In this document: positions 1 through 10,132 of the stretch, one piece after another
Position numbering within the stretch: the stretch's first letter is position 1
How the letters are laid out: every line of letters begins with the position of its first letter
NCBI GenBank assembly: GCA_963725035.1
Contig: CAVRWX010000001.1
Location: 62,001 to 126,000 of the forward strand
Source of the DNA: JALZKA01 sp963725035
GTDB taxonomy: Bacteria > Actinomycetota > Thermoleophilia > Solirubrobacterales > 70-9
Reading direction: 5' to 3'
Length of the DNA: 64,000 nt
Notes under the pieces: generated by a model
Told to the model about the DNA's origin: nothing
Seen by the model: only the letters and a program-made list of their open reading frames with translations
Databases searched by the model: none
Position numbers and translations under genes: made by a program

Positions 1-218
1 ATCGCATAGAGCGCCCCGCCGCCGAGCATCACGAAGACGGAGATCGGGATCGCCAGGCCGAGCCACTCGGTCCCCTCGGGGCACTCGCGGGCGATTGCGT
101 AAGGCCCGCCGCTCGCGCACGTCCCCACGCCAAGGAGCTTGTAGACCGCGAGGGAGATCGCGACGACCCCAGCCACCTCCAGGCCAAGCCCGACGACCGT
201 GCGAAAGACGTACTTCAA
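1..218 (-). CDS. partial small membrane protein, C-terminus beyond the window
   Basis: The reading frame opens with TTG at 218, which overlaps the metG stop (TGA at 217-215), and stays open to the window edge (72 codons). The visible protein begins MKYVFRTVVGLGLE and has two hydrophobic stretches, about residues 7-27 and 51-72. Between them lies a polar loop with two cysteines (GTCASGG and RECPEG). The overlap with metG suggests translational coupling. I do not recognise the family. The gene that usually follows metG in related clusters is tatD, and this is not TatD. Confidence 0.6.
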   Translation of the reverse strand, partial: MKYVFRTVVGLGLEVAGVVAISLAVYKLLGVGTCASGGPYAIARECPEGTEWLGLAIPISVFVMLGGGALYA

Positions 219-1729
219 GCCTCTGAGTCGAGCTTGGGGAACAGCGGCGGGATCCGCTCGACCGCGTACCCCCCGCCCTTCGAGCCGAACTCGCTCAGGC
301 CTCGCTCCCCTTCTGAGAGCGCGTCGAGCAGCTTGTCCGCCGACTCCGGCACGTAGGGCACGAGCGCCAGCGTCAGCACCCTGAGCGCCTCCACGAGGCT
401 GTAGAGCACCTGGTCGAGGCGCTCAGCCTGAGACTCGTCCTTCGCGAGGTCCCACGGGCGCGTCTCCTCGACGTAGCGGTTCACCCGGCGCACCCGCACC
501 CAGATCGACTCGAGCGCCTGACTTGGCTCCGAGCGGTCGATCAGCTCCGACACCACGGCGCCCAAGCCGCTCAGCCCGTCCGCGCCATCCGCCAACTCCG
601 GGTCGACCTCGCCGTCGGGCACCTGTCCGTCGCGGTAGCGGTCGATCATCGCGAGCGTGCGGCTGGCGAGGTTGCCGAAGTCGTTCGCGAGCTCGGTCTC
701 GTAGCGCGACTCGAAGCCGGCCGCCGACACCGAGCCGTCCTGGCCGAACGAGACCTCTCGCAGACAGTAGAAGCGCAGGGCGTCCGCTCCGAAGCGCTCG
801 ATCGCCTCGAACGGGTCCAAAACGTTCCCGAGCGACTTGGACATCTTCTTCTCGCCCATCAGGAGGTACCCGTGGATGACCATCCCCGTGGGCGGCTCGA
901 TCTCGGCCGCCATCAGGAGCGCGGGCCAGATCACGGCGTGGAACTTCAGGATGTCCTTGGCGAGCAGGTGGAACGCCGCCGGCCAGAAGCGCTCGGTCAG
1001 GTCCTCGCCCTCGCGCGCGAACCCGAGCGCCGTGTAGTAGTTGAGGAGCGCGTCGAACCACACGTACATGCGCTGGCTGGGATCCCACGGCAGCGGCATC
1101 CCCCACTCGAGCTTCGCCCGCGAGAGCGAGACGTCCTGAAGCCCTCCCTTGATGAACGACAGCGCCTCGTTGCGGCGAAAGTCCGGCACCACGAAGAGCG
1201 GCTCGCGCTCATATAGCTCGACCAGGCGGTCCTGGAACGCCGAGAGGCGAAAGAACCAGTTCTGCTCCGTCTCGAGCTCCAGCGGGATCTCGTGGATCGG
1301 GCACGTGTTGCCCGGGCCGAGCTCGCGCTCGGTCTTGAAGTCCGCGCAGCGCGGGCAATACCAGCCTTCGTACGTGCCCTCGTAGACGTGGCCCAGGTCG
1401 TAGACGCGCTGGATCACCTCGGCCACACGATCGGTGTGGCGCGTATCGGAGGTGCGGATGAAGAAGTCGTTCGAGGCGTTGACCGCCGCCGCCATCGCCT
1501 CGAAGCGCGGAGCGTTGCGGTCGGCCAGCTCCTTCGGGGTGATGCCCTCGTTGCGCGCCGCCAGCTCGACCGGCTCGCCGTGCTCGTCGGTGCCGGTGAG
1601 GAAGAAGACGTCCTCGCCCCGCTGGCGCATGTGGCGCGCAAAGACGTCTGCCGCGATCGTCGAGTACGCGTGCCCCAGGTGCGGCTCCGCGTTCACATAG
1701 AAGATCGGGGTGGTGATGTAGAAGGCCAC
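215..1729 (-). CDS. metG: methionyl-tRNA synthetase
   Basis: Class I aminoacyl-tRNA synthetase that charges tRNA-Met in the cytoplasm (504 aa). The Rossmann-fold HIGH signature appears as HLGH at residues 17-20, after the family's usual opening FYITTPIFYVN. A zinc knuckle CPRC...CPIH is present, and the KMSKS loop is intact (KKMSKSLGN near residue 295). The C-terminal helical anticodon-binding region follows. I chose GTG at 1729 over an upstream in-frame TTG at 1753, because family alignment starts there and the TTG abuts the terminator at 1756-1785. A -10-like TATCCT lies 9 bases upstream. Homologues usually sit next to rsmI; here the two are separated by the Mce operon. Confidence 0.95.
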   Translation of the reverse strand: MAFYITTPIFYVNAEPHLGHAYSTIAADVFARHMRQRGEDVFFLTGTDEHGEPVELAARNEGITPKELADRNAPRFEAMAAAVNASNDFFIRTSDTRHTDRVAEVIQRVYDLGHVYEGTYEGWYCPRCADFKTERELGPGNTCPIHEIPLELETEQNWFFRLSAFQDRLVELYEREPLFVVPDFRRNEALSFIKGGLQDVSLSRAKLEWGMPLPWDPSQRMYVWFDALLNYYTALGFAREGEDLTERFWPAAFHLLAKDILKFHAVIWPALLMAAEIEPPTGMVIHGYLLMGEKKMSKSLGNVLDPFEAIERFGADALRFYCLREVSFGQDGSVSAAGFESRYETELANDFGNLASRTLAMIDRYRDGQVPDGEVDPELADGADGLSGLGAVVSELIDRSEPSQALESIWVRVRRVNRYVEETRPWDLAKDESQAERLDQVLYSLVEALRVLTLALVPYVPESADKLLDALSEGERGLSEFGSKGGGYAVERIPPLFPKLDSEA

Positions 1730-1755
1730 GGGCCGCCGAGGATATGCGGGCAAAG

Positions 1756-1785
1756 AAAAGGGGCGGCCCGAAGGCCGCCCCTTTT
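1756..1785 (-). terminator. intrinsic terminator with UUCG loop
   Basis: A perfect stem, GGGGCGGCC pairing with GGCCGCCCC, is closed on the minus strand by a UUCG tetraloop and followed by UUUU and further U-rich sequence. A tract at the other side makes it usable in both directions. It ends the transcript of the secreted protein gene (1814-2582) and insulates metG, which must have its own promoter. Confidence 0.9.
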
Positions 1786-1813
1786 CGGAACTCAGGTGCT
1801 GAGTAGGGCGGGC

Positions 1814-2582
1814 CTACTTCACCTTGCACTTCTGCTTGGTCTTGGACTCCTCGGACGAACCGTCCTGGTAGACCGTCTGGCGCAGGAACTTGATCTCCTT
1901 CGGATCGCACTTGGCCTTGGCGACCTTCGAGTCCTTGAAGAGCTCCGCGTTGAACGCGGTGATCTTCAATGCACCGGTCACAGGAGCATTCGGCACGCTG
2001 AGCGCCGAGCCGTAGCCGTTCTCGTCGGACTTGACGATCGCTGCGTCGACGACGGGCGAAGCCGCGCCGAGCGCCGGGCTGTAGGTGTGGAGCTGGAGGT
2101 CTTTCTTGCTCCTGACCGTGGAACACGGAGACGACCGGCTCCGCCACCACGCACGGGGGATCAACGCCGGGTGATACGTCGCAAGCCGGCGCGGCGCCAG
2201 GTGCATGCACCTCAGCGACGCCCTTACCGATGTACGACTTCTTCGGGCAGAGGTCCCTCGCGACATCCGTCGGCGTCCCGCTCGCAAGGTCGACATCGCA
2301 GACCGGCGTGTTCTTCAGGTCGACCTTGACGTTCTTCGAGGTGTGGATCAGCTCCGACGCCGCGTTGGCGTCCTCGTTACCGGTCGAGTCCGGGCTGTTA
2401 ATAACGCCCTGGAAAAGAGCGATGGGCTTGAAGTCCTTCTTGGGGAGCTTGTCAGGCGTGACTTTGCCCTCAACCTCAGCGTCGTTAAGTTCCGCGCCCG
2501 TCATGCCGGCGATCGCTACGCCGGTAAGCGCGACGGTTGAGGCCAGTGCGATTGCCACAACCTTTCGTGATTTCTTGAACAA
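1814..2582 (-). CDS. secreted hypothetical protein, interrupted by one frameshift
   Basis: After joining two frames this is a 255-aa exported protein. Translation starts at TTG 2582 behind a strong Shine-Dalgarno (AGGAGG, complement of 2590-2595, 7-base spacing). The N-terminus is a classic signal peptide (basic MFKKSRK, then hydrophobic VVAIALASTVALTGVAIAG). The middle has several cysteines. The C-terminal half, in the other frame, contains HTYSPALGAASPVV and ends KQKCKVK. The frame changes near 2115: removing one G in the GGAGC stretch restores a continuous product. It is followed by a strong terminator, so it is monocistronic. I know no function. The same type of Lys/Cys-rich end may occur in the broken gene at 54819. 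Confidence 0.7.
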
Positions 2583-2722
2583 TTTCTTTCCTCCTCAGAA
2601 AAGTAAGCGCGCAAATTCGCGCGCCGGATCGGATTTCTGTACCCACTGTGGGGCGACCTGCCCCGGGGGCATGAGTGTAAACACCGCCAATTGCGACAAG
2701 TTGCGCCCTCGGCTCTTTCTTC

Positions 2723-4268
2723 TTACGGATTCTCAAGGTCTCGGACGTGTAGGTAGCGGCTCGACTCGCTGGGCGACCCAACCGAGTCGACGGCCGGCTG
2801 CGCATCGCAGCCCGTGGCCGTGATCAGGTTCGTGTCGAGCTGGTTGTTGAAGGCGAAGCGCTGAAGCCGGTCGAAGAAGGTCTGGGCCTCGGCAGCGTCG
2901 CCGTCCGTGTGCGCCTGGAAGATCGGATCCGTCGCAGTTGCAGGATCGAGCTGGGCGTCCACGTCTTGAGTGCAGTGGCGGGTCTCGAACGAATCGAGGC
3001 CGCCGGCGAGGTCCATGAAGGCGCCTGGCGAGAGGTACGGATTCGTGCGGGTGACATCGAGACGCTGCGGGTACGCCGCGATGGCCTCCGGGGTAAGCGG
3101 CGACTCGGTGCGGATGTAGTGCGCCTCCCTCAGGGCGGAAATCTCGAAGAAGACGTTCTGGCTCGCGGCCGCCAGGTTCGCCAGGCCGGTGAACTCGCGC
3201 CGGTAGCGCCGCACGACCTCGAAGATCGCGTTCACAGGGCCGAGCCAGTCATCGAGGCTGCCGAGAAGCGGCGGCAGATGGTCGTCCAGGAGGCGGCGGG
3301 TCGCCTTCATCCCCGCCGGCGCCGCCGAGATGATCGGCGGCAGCACGTTGAAGAACGCCTCCAGGTGCGGCGCAAGGGCAGCGAGCTCGACGGCGGTTGG
3401 CCCAAGCTCGCGAGCTGCCGGGCGCAACGCGGTCACAACCGGGTCGGTGTCGACCGCGAACTCCTCGAGGCGCGTGAGCGTCTCGCGCGACTCGCGCAGG
3501 AAGGTCGGGAAGATCGTGAACGCCTCGGCCAGCTCCTCGTTCCGGCGCGCGGTGGTGCCGAAGACGATGTTGCTGTTCCTGATCAGGCCCTGGAGCTGAC
3601 CCTGGCGCTCGGACAAGGCGCCGAACACCTCGCCGCCCTGGCTCACGAGCTTCGTCACCGCCTCCTCCTGGGTGTCGAGCAGGCGCAGGAGCCGGTTGGC
3701 CTCGTCGGCGAACGGGTCCAAAGAGGCCAGCGCAGCGGACACATCGTCGCCGCGGCCCTCCCACGAAGCTGCCTGGCCCTGCATCCAGACCCTGAACGCC
3801 TCCTGTGTCTTCGGGTCGAAGGTCCGGAACACCTCGTCGAGCTGGACCGCGTCCGAAACCTGGGCGGTCGGAATCGCCCCGTTCTCTGGCAGCGGTTCCG
3901 CCTCCTCGGAGCCCGGCGTCAACTCGACGTAGGTCTCGCCCAAGAGCGTCTTTTGGCGCAGGATGGCCTGGGTGTCGCTGGGAATCGGCGCGAAGTCGGA
4001 GTTGAGCTCGAGGGTCGCCTCGGCCTCGCCACCCGGGATGCGCTCCACTCGCGAGATCTTGCCCGACGGAAACCCCGGAGACGCGCACGTCCGCTCCCTG
4101 GGCAAGCTGAGAAGCCTCGGTGAAGGGGACCGTCACCTTGTAGCCCTCCGGCTTCAACGGCACGGGCCCACCGAACGAGATCCACAGGAAGAGGAGCAGG
4201 CCGAAGCACGAGATCGCAAACCCTGTTGCGATCAGGATGCGGACGGCGGTTGGAGCTTTGGTTTCCAT
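2723..4268 (-). CDS. Mce/MlaD-domain protein 6 (last of operon), one frameshift
   Basis: Sixth and last gene of the Mce operon. It would be 514 aa once one extra C near 4070 is removed (GVSVG then joins KISRVER). There is an N-terminal transmembrane anchor (about residues 9-31), then an MlaD substrate-binding domain (GYKVTVPF...GADVRVSGVSVG...TLLGETYVELTPG). A long helical segment follows and the protein ends in HVRDLENP. Mce proteins form hexameric tunnels that carry lipids between membrane and envelope. It follows the preceding gene after 5 bases. The domain ends are well preserved on both sides of the shift, so an assembly indel is likelier than decay. Confidence 0.85.
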
Positions 4269-4273
4269 CTAGG

Positions 4274-5593
4274 TCAGGGGGTTATCGGGCAGATGTCTGC
4301 GGCCTCGGGGGCGCTGGTGAGCCGCTGGAGGGTCCAGATGAACGGGCGCACGGTGGCGAGCTCTTCCGCGCGTACTGCGGTCTGGCACGACTGCAAGACG
4401 ATGCCGCGAGGCAACGCCCCGTGCGCGTCCTGCAAAAGCGCCGTGTTGTTCGCGTTGTGGTTGAGCCAGGCGGTCCAGAAGAGGTAGCCCTCCTGGGGGC
4501 CGCCCGGGTTGTAGGCCCAGGCGTTGAAGAGGCGGTTCAGGTCCTCGAACGCCTTGGTCGTCGAATCGACGGTCGAGCCCAGGGGCGGCGCCGCCTGGCC
4601 GAGGTGACGGAGCACCGGGCGCACCTCCCGGGTGAACGGGCGGATCTGGTCGCGGATCGGGGAAAGCGTCTCGCGCGCCAGGCGCTGAGCGGATTCCTGG
4701 CCGCCCTCGAACGCCTGAACTGCGGGGATCAGGGCTTCGGAGGCGGGACCCAGCTCCAGTGCCAGGGTCTTGCCGCTGGCAAGCGCTGCCCGCGTCTCCT
4801 CCAGGGTCGAGGGCAGCTCCTGCAGCATCTCGCGCAGGTTCGCTTCCTGGTTCGCGAACGCGTCGAAGACCTCGCTCTGGGTGGAGACGAAGTCCGCCAG
4901 GCGCGTATCGCTCTCCGCGAGCTCCGCCGCGAGCTCGCCGAAGCTGGAGATCGCGCGCTTGATGTTGCGCCGGCGCTCCGCGAGGCCGCCGTTGATCTGC
5001 TTCAGATACAGGCCAAGGGGCTCGAAGCGCCTGAACCCCGCCGAGAGCTCCTCGCCGTTACCCCCGAGGCCCTCGCCGCCGCCCTGGAGCAAGAGCTTCA
5101 GGTAGTTACGCGTGTCGCCGTCGAGGGAAGCCAGGATCTGATCGGGCTGGACGTTCGCCTCGGTCTGGGCGAGCGGGATCCGGTCACCCTCGGCCACGGT
5201 GTCGGCCGAAGTGCCCGAGTCGATCTCGAGCGTCATGTCCTGGAGACCCGTGCGCGGTCTCATCAGGACGGTCGCGTCGGTGTGGATCAGCTCCTCATAC
5301 GGCTCGTTGACCCCCACCGTCACGATCGCGCGGCCGTCTTCGAGTGACACCTCGCGGATGTCGCCGATCTCGACCCCTGCCATCTGGACGGTCTGGCCCT
5401 GGCCCGGAGTCACCGCCTGGGCGGTCGGCATCTCGATCTCCAGCTCGAACTGGTCGTCGCCCAGGAACGGAACCCAGGACGGATAGGGCTGGCGCTGGCT
5501 CGAGAGGATCACACCGGCCACGAACGTGGCAAACACAATCAGGGCGACGATTGCCAGGAAGTCCTTCGTGTGCTCTCGGATCGCGCGCCTCAT
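4274..5593 (-). CDS. Mce/MlaD-domain protein 5
   Basis: A 439-aa member of the Mce family (lipid-transfer subunit). One transmembrane helix lies at about residues 12-31 (FLAIVALIVFATFVAGVIL). An MlaD domain follows (FELEIEMPTAQAV...VQMAGVEIGDI...TGLQDMTLEID), and then a long helical, coiled-coil-like region that builds the tunnel. The start overlaps the stop of the upstream gene by 4 bases (5590-5593), so translation is coupled. It belongs to the six-gene set 11503 to 2723. Hexamer assembly with the five neighbours is inferred from the family. Confidence 0.9.
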   Translation of the reverse strand: MRRAIREHTKDFLAIVALIVFATFVAGVILSSQRQPYPSWVPFLGDDQFELEIEMPTAQAVTPGQGQTVQMAGVEIGDIREVSLEDGRAIVTVGVNEPYEELIHTDATVLMRPRTGLQDMTLEIDSGTSADTVAEGDRIPLAQTEANVQPDQILASLDGDTRNYLKLLLQGGGEGLGGNGEELSAGFRRFEPLGLYLKQINGGLAERRRNIKRAISSFGELAAELAESDTRLADFVSTQSEVFDAFANQEANLREMLQELPSTLEETRAALASGKTLALELGPASEALIPAVQAFEGGQESAQRLARETLSPIRDQIRPFTREVRPVLRHLGQAAPPLGSTVDSTTKAFEDLNRLFNAWAYNPGGPQEGYLFWTAWLNHNANNTALLQDAHGALPRGIVLQSCQTAVRAEELATVRPFIWTLQRLTSAPEAADICPITP

Positions 5594-7134
5594 GGTGCCG
5601 GCACCAGGTCGGGCGCCCCTGCCGCGGCGGCTGCGCCGTTCAGGTTGGGCACGTCGTTGGTGTGGCAGGGGACATCCATCCGGAACGCAGGCACGCCATC
5701 GGGCAGGGCCGGCTGGATCCCGTCCGGGACATCGGCCCCGTATCCGAAGTTGCGGGTGTCCTGTCCGGGGAGGCCGCCCGGATTCTCAGCCCGGAGGAAC
5801 TGCGCGCCGCCGCCCGGCTGGAGGCGGAGATACGGGCCGTTCCCGTCGAAGGGCTGGCCCGCGCTCGCGAGCTGGGCAGCGGTGTAGAAAAGCTCCTGGA
5901 AGTTCGGCTCGCCGATGTTGAACTGGGCACCGGCGGCATCCGAGGTGATCTCGGAGTCAGCGGCAGGGACCAGGTTCTGCGTCGTGCAAAGCCCGGCCAG
6001 CTCCATCTGCGGGAAGAGGTCCTTGCTCGAGGCAGCGACCTGCGCGAGTCCCGGCGCGGCCTCGCGAAGGACTCGCGCCGTGCCGCCCAGCTCCTCGTCG
6101 CGCAGGAGCAACTCGGTCTGCTCGAGCCAAGGCGTGAGAGCCGCGATCGTGTCGGGGAGCTCCTGGAAGCTCGGCCGCGACTCGATCGCAAGCGCTCGCA
6201 GCGGCGGCAGTGCGGCGTTCAGGGCGGCCAGGGAGTCCTCGGTCTCGTTCAGGGTGGGATCGAGCAGCTCGACCGAGCGCGAGAGATTCTGCGATTCGCT
6301 CGCGAAGGCGCCGGCTGTGATGTTCAGGTTGGTGATGAGGTCGGCGAGCTCCTCCTCGCGCGTTCCGAGCTTTTGGAACACGACGCCGGTCGAGTCGATC
6401 ATCTTCGCCAGGTCTCCCGGGCGCTCGCCGTGCAGGGCATCGGCCACGATCGCCGAGTCGCGCCCCGCCGGGCCGCCGTACTTGAAGGCGTCGTTGAGCG
6501 ACTCGGCCGCAGTCTCACCCTGGACGATGTCGTCCTGGGTCACGTCGTCCTCGGCCGTGGGCTCGTAGGTAAGGGCTGTTCCGAAGCCTTCGAGGAGGCG
6601 CTGGAGGCCCTGGCGCTGCGGCTCGTTGAGGATGGCCAAGACCTCGTCGAGCTGAACCGCGGTGGAAGTCTGCGTGATCGGGATGTCGCCGCCGTCGGGC
6701 AGCTCGGCTCCGCTGGGGCTGCCCGGGCGCAGGTCCAGGAAGTAGTTCCCTTCGAGGAAGAGGCGAGGCCGGATCTCAACCTCGGCGTCGCTTCGGATCG
6801 GCAGTCCTTCGTCCTCGACGGTGAACGTGACCTTCGCCGCGTCACCTTCCGACTCGACGTCGGTGACCTTGCCGACGTTGACGCCGGCGATCCGGACCGG
6901 AGCGGTCTCGCGAACGGTTGCGGCATTCTCGAAGGTCGCCGTCAGGGTGTACCCCGGGTCGCTCCATGGCAGCTTCTTGGTGTAGGCGAGGAAGGAAAGG
7001 ATCGCCAGGAGGACGATCAAGACCAGCCCCCACCACGCCGGGTGCGGACCGCCGTACCGGCGGCCCCAGACCCGGGGATCGAGGCTCGGATCGGTCGAAG
7101 GCGGTGTCTTTGAGGAGCGGCCTGGGAACCTCAT
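5590..7134 (-). CDS. Mce/MlaD-domain protein 4
   Basis: A 514-aa Mce family protein. It has a Pro/Arg-rich cytoplasmic N-terminus (about 32 residues) and a transmembrane helix at about 33-50. The MlaD domain follows (YTLTATFENAATV...VRIAGVNVGKVTDV...LFLEGNYFLDLRPG), then a helical region and a Pro/Asn/Gly-rich C-terminus. It overlaps the upstream gene by 4 bases (7131-7134) and the downstream gene by 4 (5590-5593). The motif VRIAGVNVGKV is the hallmark beta-barrel segment of MlaD domains. Confidence 0.9.
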   Translation of the reverse strand: MRFPGRSSKTPPSTDPSLDPRVWGRRYGGPHPAWWGLVLIVLLAILSFLAYTKKLPWSDPGYTLTATFENAATVRETAPVRIAGVNVGKVTDVESEGDAAKVTFTVEDEGLPIRSDAEVEIRPRLFLEGNYFLDLRPGSPSGAELPDGGDIPITQTSTAVQLDEVLAILNEPQRQGLQRLLEGFGTALTYEPTAEDDVTQDDIVQGETAAESLNDAFKYGGPAGRDSAIVADALHGERPGDLAKMIDSTGVVFQKLGTREEELADLITNLNITAGAFASESQNLSRSVELLDPTLNETEDSLAALNAALPPLRALAIESRPSFQELPDTIAALTPWLEQTELLLRDEELGGTARVLREAAPGLAQVAASSKDLFPQMELAGLCTTQNLVPAADSEITSDAAGAQFNIGEPNFQELFYTAAQLASAGQPFDGNGPYLRLQPGGGAQFLRAENPGGLPGQDTRNFGYGADVPDGIQPALPDGVPAFRMDVPCHTNDVPNLNGAAAAAGAPDLVPAP

Positions 7135-8567
7135 CGCTCGCCCCTCCTGAGCTGGGACGGGAGCTGGTCGTCCGTCAACGTTCCCTGGTCACCCGGCACG
7201 TTCCCGATGACCTGCTCGCCGACGATGTAGGGCTCGTTCCCCGCCTCGCACTCGATTGGGTTCTGGCCAGGCGCAGCGGTGTTGGGGTACGGGTTGTAGT
7301 GAAGGTGATTTTCCGTGTCGGTCGGGCCGTTCGCCGGCGCACTCGCCAGCGATCCCTCGTTGTTCGGTCCCGTTGGGGGCTCGAAGACCGAAACGCGCTG
7401 GGTCCGGGCCCCGTTGGAGCCGATGCTGGCCGCGCTTGCGAGGTTCCTGAAGAGGATGGTCCAGTAGTTACAGACTGTCTGCGAAGGCCCGATGTAGTCG
7501 ATCGCGGGCCCGAACACGTCCATCGTCTGCTCGAGGCGGTCAAGGCCCTCGCGAGCTGTGTTGTTGTCGTTGAAGTCCTTGAGCGACTGCGCGGTCGGCG
7601 CGAGCTCGTCGTTGAGGCGGGGCGAATCATTCAACGGATCAACGCCGGCTTCGAGCGCATCGGCGACGGCGGGCGCCGAGGCCGTGAGCGCTTGAATGCC
7701 CGGGCGCAGCTCGTTGAAAAGGCCGGCGCTGTTGGTCAGGAAGGGCCTGATGGTGGGCAGGGTCTCCTCGGCGACGATGAAGGTCGGCGGCGTCTCGGCG
7801 ATCGTCTCCGAGAGGGACGGCGCGACCCGCGCAAGCGCCGTGAACGTCGTATCCAGGTTGGCGAACATCTCGGCCTGCTCGACGGCGACGGGCGCAACCT
7901 CGCCCGCCGTCGCTGCGAGCGCGGAGATGAACCGCTCGAGCTTGGTGTCCGGCGCGCTCAGGTTCTTCATCACCGGCTCGAGGTTCTCGAGCACGCCGGG
8001 GAGGTCGCCAAGCGCTGCATTGATGTCAGGCCCGCGGCCAGCCAGGGCATTGCCGAACTCCACAAGGTTTTCCTGCGCCGCGATCCGCGTCGGCTCGTCG
8101 AACGTTTCCAGGAAGTCGTCGATGTCGCCGGCCGGCTGCGCGGACGTAACCGGCACGACCGCTCCCGACTCGAAGCCCTCATCCGACTCCCCCGGGGCCA
8201 GCTCGAGGTACTTGAGTCCCAGGGCGGAGCGCGCCCGCACAGTGACGGTCGAGTCCTCGGGCAGCGGCTCGACGTCCGGGTCCAGCGCCAGAGCCAGATC
8301 AGAGTGGAGCTCTCCCGTATCGGGATCTGTCTCGGGCGTGATCGACGTGATCTGCCCAATCCGGACGCCGCCCATCCGCACCTCGTTGCCCCGGACGAGC
8401 TTCTCGGCGTCGGGAAGCTGCACCGTGATGTTGTAGGTCGGGACGAACGGCAGGCCCGAGTTCGCGTTGTACGCGAGGAAGACGGTGACGATCGCGATCA
8501 GCGTCGTTATCGCTCCGACCATCGTCGGGCTCGCCGAGAGTGTCGCTCCCACGCCGCGGCCCCTCAT
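7131..8567 (-). CDS. Mce/MlaD-domain protein 3
   Basis: A 478-aa Mce family protein anchored by a transmembrane helix at about residues 16-33 (MVGAITTLIAIVTVFLAY). The MlaD domain includes YNITVQLPDAEKL and VRMGGVRIGQITSI. The helical domain follows, then an acidic/polar tail. It overlaps both neighbours by 4 bases (8564-8567 and 7131-7134). The regular overlaps through the cluster show a single polycistronic unit in which subunit ratios are probably set by translational coupling. Confidence 0.9.
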   Translation of the reverse strand: MRGRGVGATLSASPTMVGAITTLIAIVTVFLAYNANSGLPFVPTYNITVQLPDAEKLVRGNEVRMGGVRIGQITSITPETDPDTGELHSDLALALDPDVEPLPEDSTVTVRARSALGLKYLELAPGESDEGFESGAVVPVTSAQPAGDIDDFLETFDEPTRIAAQENLVEFGNALAGRGPDINAALGDLPGVLENLEPVMKNLSAPDTKLERFISALAATAGEVAPVAVEQAEMFANLDTTFTALARVAPSLSETIAETPPTFIVAEETLPTIRPFLTNSAGLFNELRPGIQALTASAPAVADALEAGVDPLNDSPRLNDELAPTAQSLKDFNDNNTAREGLDRLEQTMDVFGPAIDYIGPSQTVCNYWTILFRNLASAASIGSNGARTQRVSVFEPPTGPNNEGSLASAPANGPTDTENHLHYNPYPNTAAPGQNPIECEAGNEPYIVGEQVIGNVPGDQGTLTDDQLPSQLRRGER

Positions 8568-10108
8568 CGCCGGCCTCCTTGGCCTTCGCCGATCATGAAG
8601 TCGAGGAGGTCCTTCATCGCCTTGCGGCTCGCCGTCGGATCCGGCTCGGCGGCATCGCCGGCGCCGCCGCCCTCGAGGGTCTCGTCCTCGTCGCCGGCCC
8701 CATCCCCGTCGTCGGCGGAGCCGGCATCGGGCGACCCGCCGCCGGTCTTTTCGTCTCGCGTTTGCGGGCGAGAATCGCGGTCCGTATCAATCGGCTCGCG
8801 AATCGCGAGGTCCTGCGCTCGCGCGGCGGCTCCCGCGGCCTGGTCGGTGAACTTGGCTCCACAGTTGGACTGCTCGATCGAGGTGTAGTCGAAGCAGACG
8901 TTGGTCGGGATCAAGGCGCGGGTGAAGTGGCCGAAGCTGTCGAACGCGTTGATCGTTCCGGTGAGGCCATAGATCGTCTCGAAGAGCCCCTGGAAGCCGC
9001 CTGTCTCGCGCATCGTCGAGAGCAGCAGCGCAAGCTCCTTGGTTGGGGCCTTGCTGGCCTGCGCCAGGTCGCGCGTCTGGCGGACGACCGGGTCCGAATC
9101 GGCGAGCAACGGTCCCGCCTCCTCGGCCGCGTCGCCGAGCGACTTGAACGACTTCGTCGCCGCGTCGGAGAAAGGCCCAAGCGCCTCGCTCGCGCGGGTG
9201 AGGGCGGGTGCTCCGACGCGAAGGTCCCCGAACACCGGCGTTGCCGCGTCCGAGAACCCTCTCAGCTCGGTCATCGTCGAGCGCAGCTCCCGCAGGAAGC
9301 CCGGGAAGCGCGCGAAGGTCTCCTCCAGGGCGGCGCGTTCCGCCAGGGTGGCCTCGCCGACAGTCGTCGACTCGTTGATGAACGACGAGACCCGCTCCTT
9401 CTCGGCGGCAAGCTCCGTCATGATCGCGTCGGAGTCCTTCGAAAGGCTCTCGAGCGCCTTGTTCTGGCGGGCAAGGCTTGCGAGCACCTGGTTGGTCTCG
9501 CGAAGCGCCGGGTTCGACCGCTCGATGATCTCCTCGAGCTCGTCGCCACGCGTCGCCAGGGCCGCGCCCAGGTCGTTGAGGATCAGGCGGAAGCGGTCCG
9601 GATATGGCTCGCTCATGATGTTGTTGACCAGGTCGAGGTCCACGGACTTGCCGTTCTGCTCCAGCGGCAACAGGTACTGGCCCTCGCCGCGCTCGCCATC
9701 GCCGATCACTTCGAGCTCAGGCGGAGCAGCAGTCCCGGCCGCCCGGGGCTGCGTCGGCTGGCACTCCACGAACTTCTCGCCCAGGAGCGACTGGGAGAAG
9801 ATGTGGCAAGAGGCGTCCTGGCGGAAGTCCTGGAAGCCGGCGTCGTTGATCTGAAGCACGACCACCGCCTTGCCGGGCTCCTCCGAGCCGTCCAGCCGGG
9901 CGGGCTCGCCCGGGAAGGTGACGTCGAGCTCGGCGACCGAACCGACGTTGGCGCCGGCGATCCTGACGTCCATCCCGGGCGCGACGAACGAGGCGTTGTC
10001 GAAGATCGCGCGAACCTTGTAGTCCTCGCCCTCCTCCGCGCCAGGCGCGACGACGAGGAGCGTGGCCGCGGCCACACAGGCGATGAAGATGCCGGCAATC
10101 CTTCTCAT
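8564..10108 (-). CDS. Mce/MlaD-domain protein 2, with long acidic tail
   Basis: A 514-aa Mce family protein. The N-terminal hydrophobic segment is short and signal-like (residues 3-22, IAGIFIACVAAATLLVV), so it could be cleaved rather than act as an anchor. The MlaD domain (YKVRAIFDNASFV...VRIAGANVGSVAEL...SLLGEKFVECQP) is followed by the helical domain. About 60 residues rich in Asp/Glu/Gly follow before a short basic end (FMIGEGQGGRR). The acidic tail is unlike the other five subunits. It lies 24 bases after the first gene of the operon and overlaps the next by 4 bases. Confidence 0.9.
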   Translation of the reverse strand: MRRIAGIFIACVAAATLLVVAPGAEEGEDYKVRAIFDNASFVAPGMDVRIAGANVGSVAELDVTFPGEPARLDGSEEPGKAVVVLQINDAGFQDFRQDASCHIFSQSLLGEKFVECQPTQPRAAGTAAPPELEVIGDGERGEGQYLLPLEQNGKSVDLDLVNNIMSEPYPDRFRLILNDLGAALATRGDELEEIIERSNPALRETNQVLASLARQNKALESLSKDSDAIMTELAAEKERVSSFINESTTVGEATLAERAALEETFARFPGFLRELRSTMTELRGFSDAATPVFGDLRVGAPALTRASEALGPFSDAATKSFKSLGDAAEEAGPLLADSDPVVRQTRDLAQASKAPTKELALLLSTMRETGGFQGLFETIYGLTGTINAFDSFGHFTRALIPTNVCFDYTSIEQSNCGAKFTDQAAGAAARAQDLAIREPIDTDRDSRPQTRDEKTGGGSPDAGSADDGDGAGDEDETLEGGGAGDAAEPDPTASRKAMKDLLDFMIGEGQGGRR

Positions 10109-10132
10109 GGGCCGGGTGGGACGTCGGTGGGT

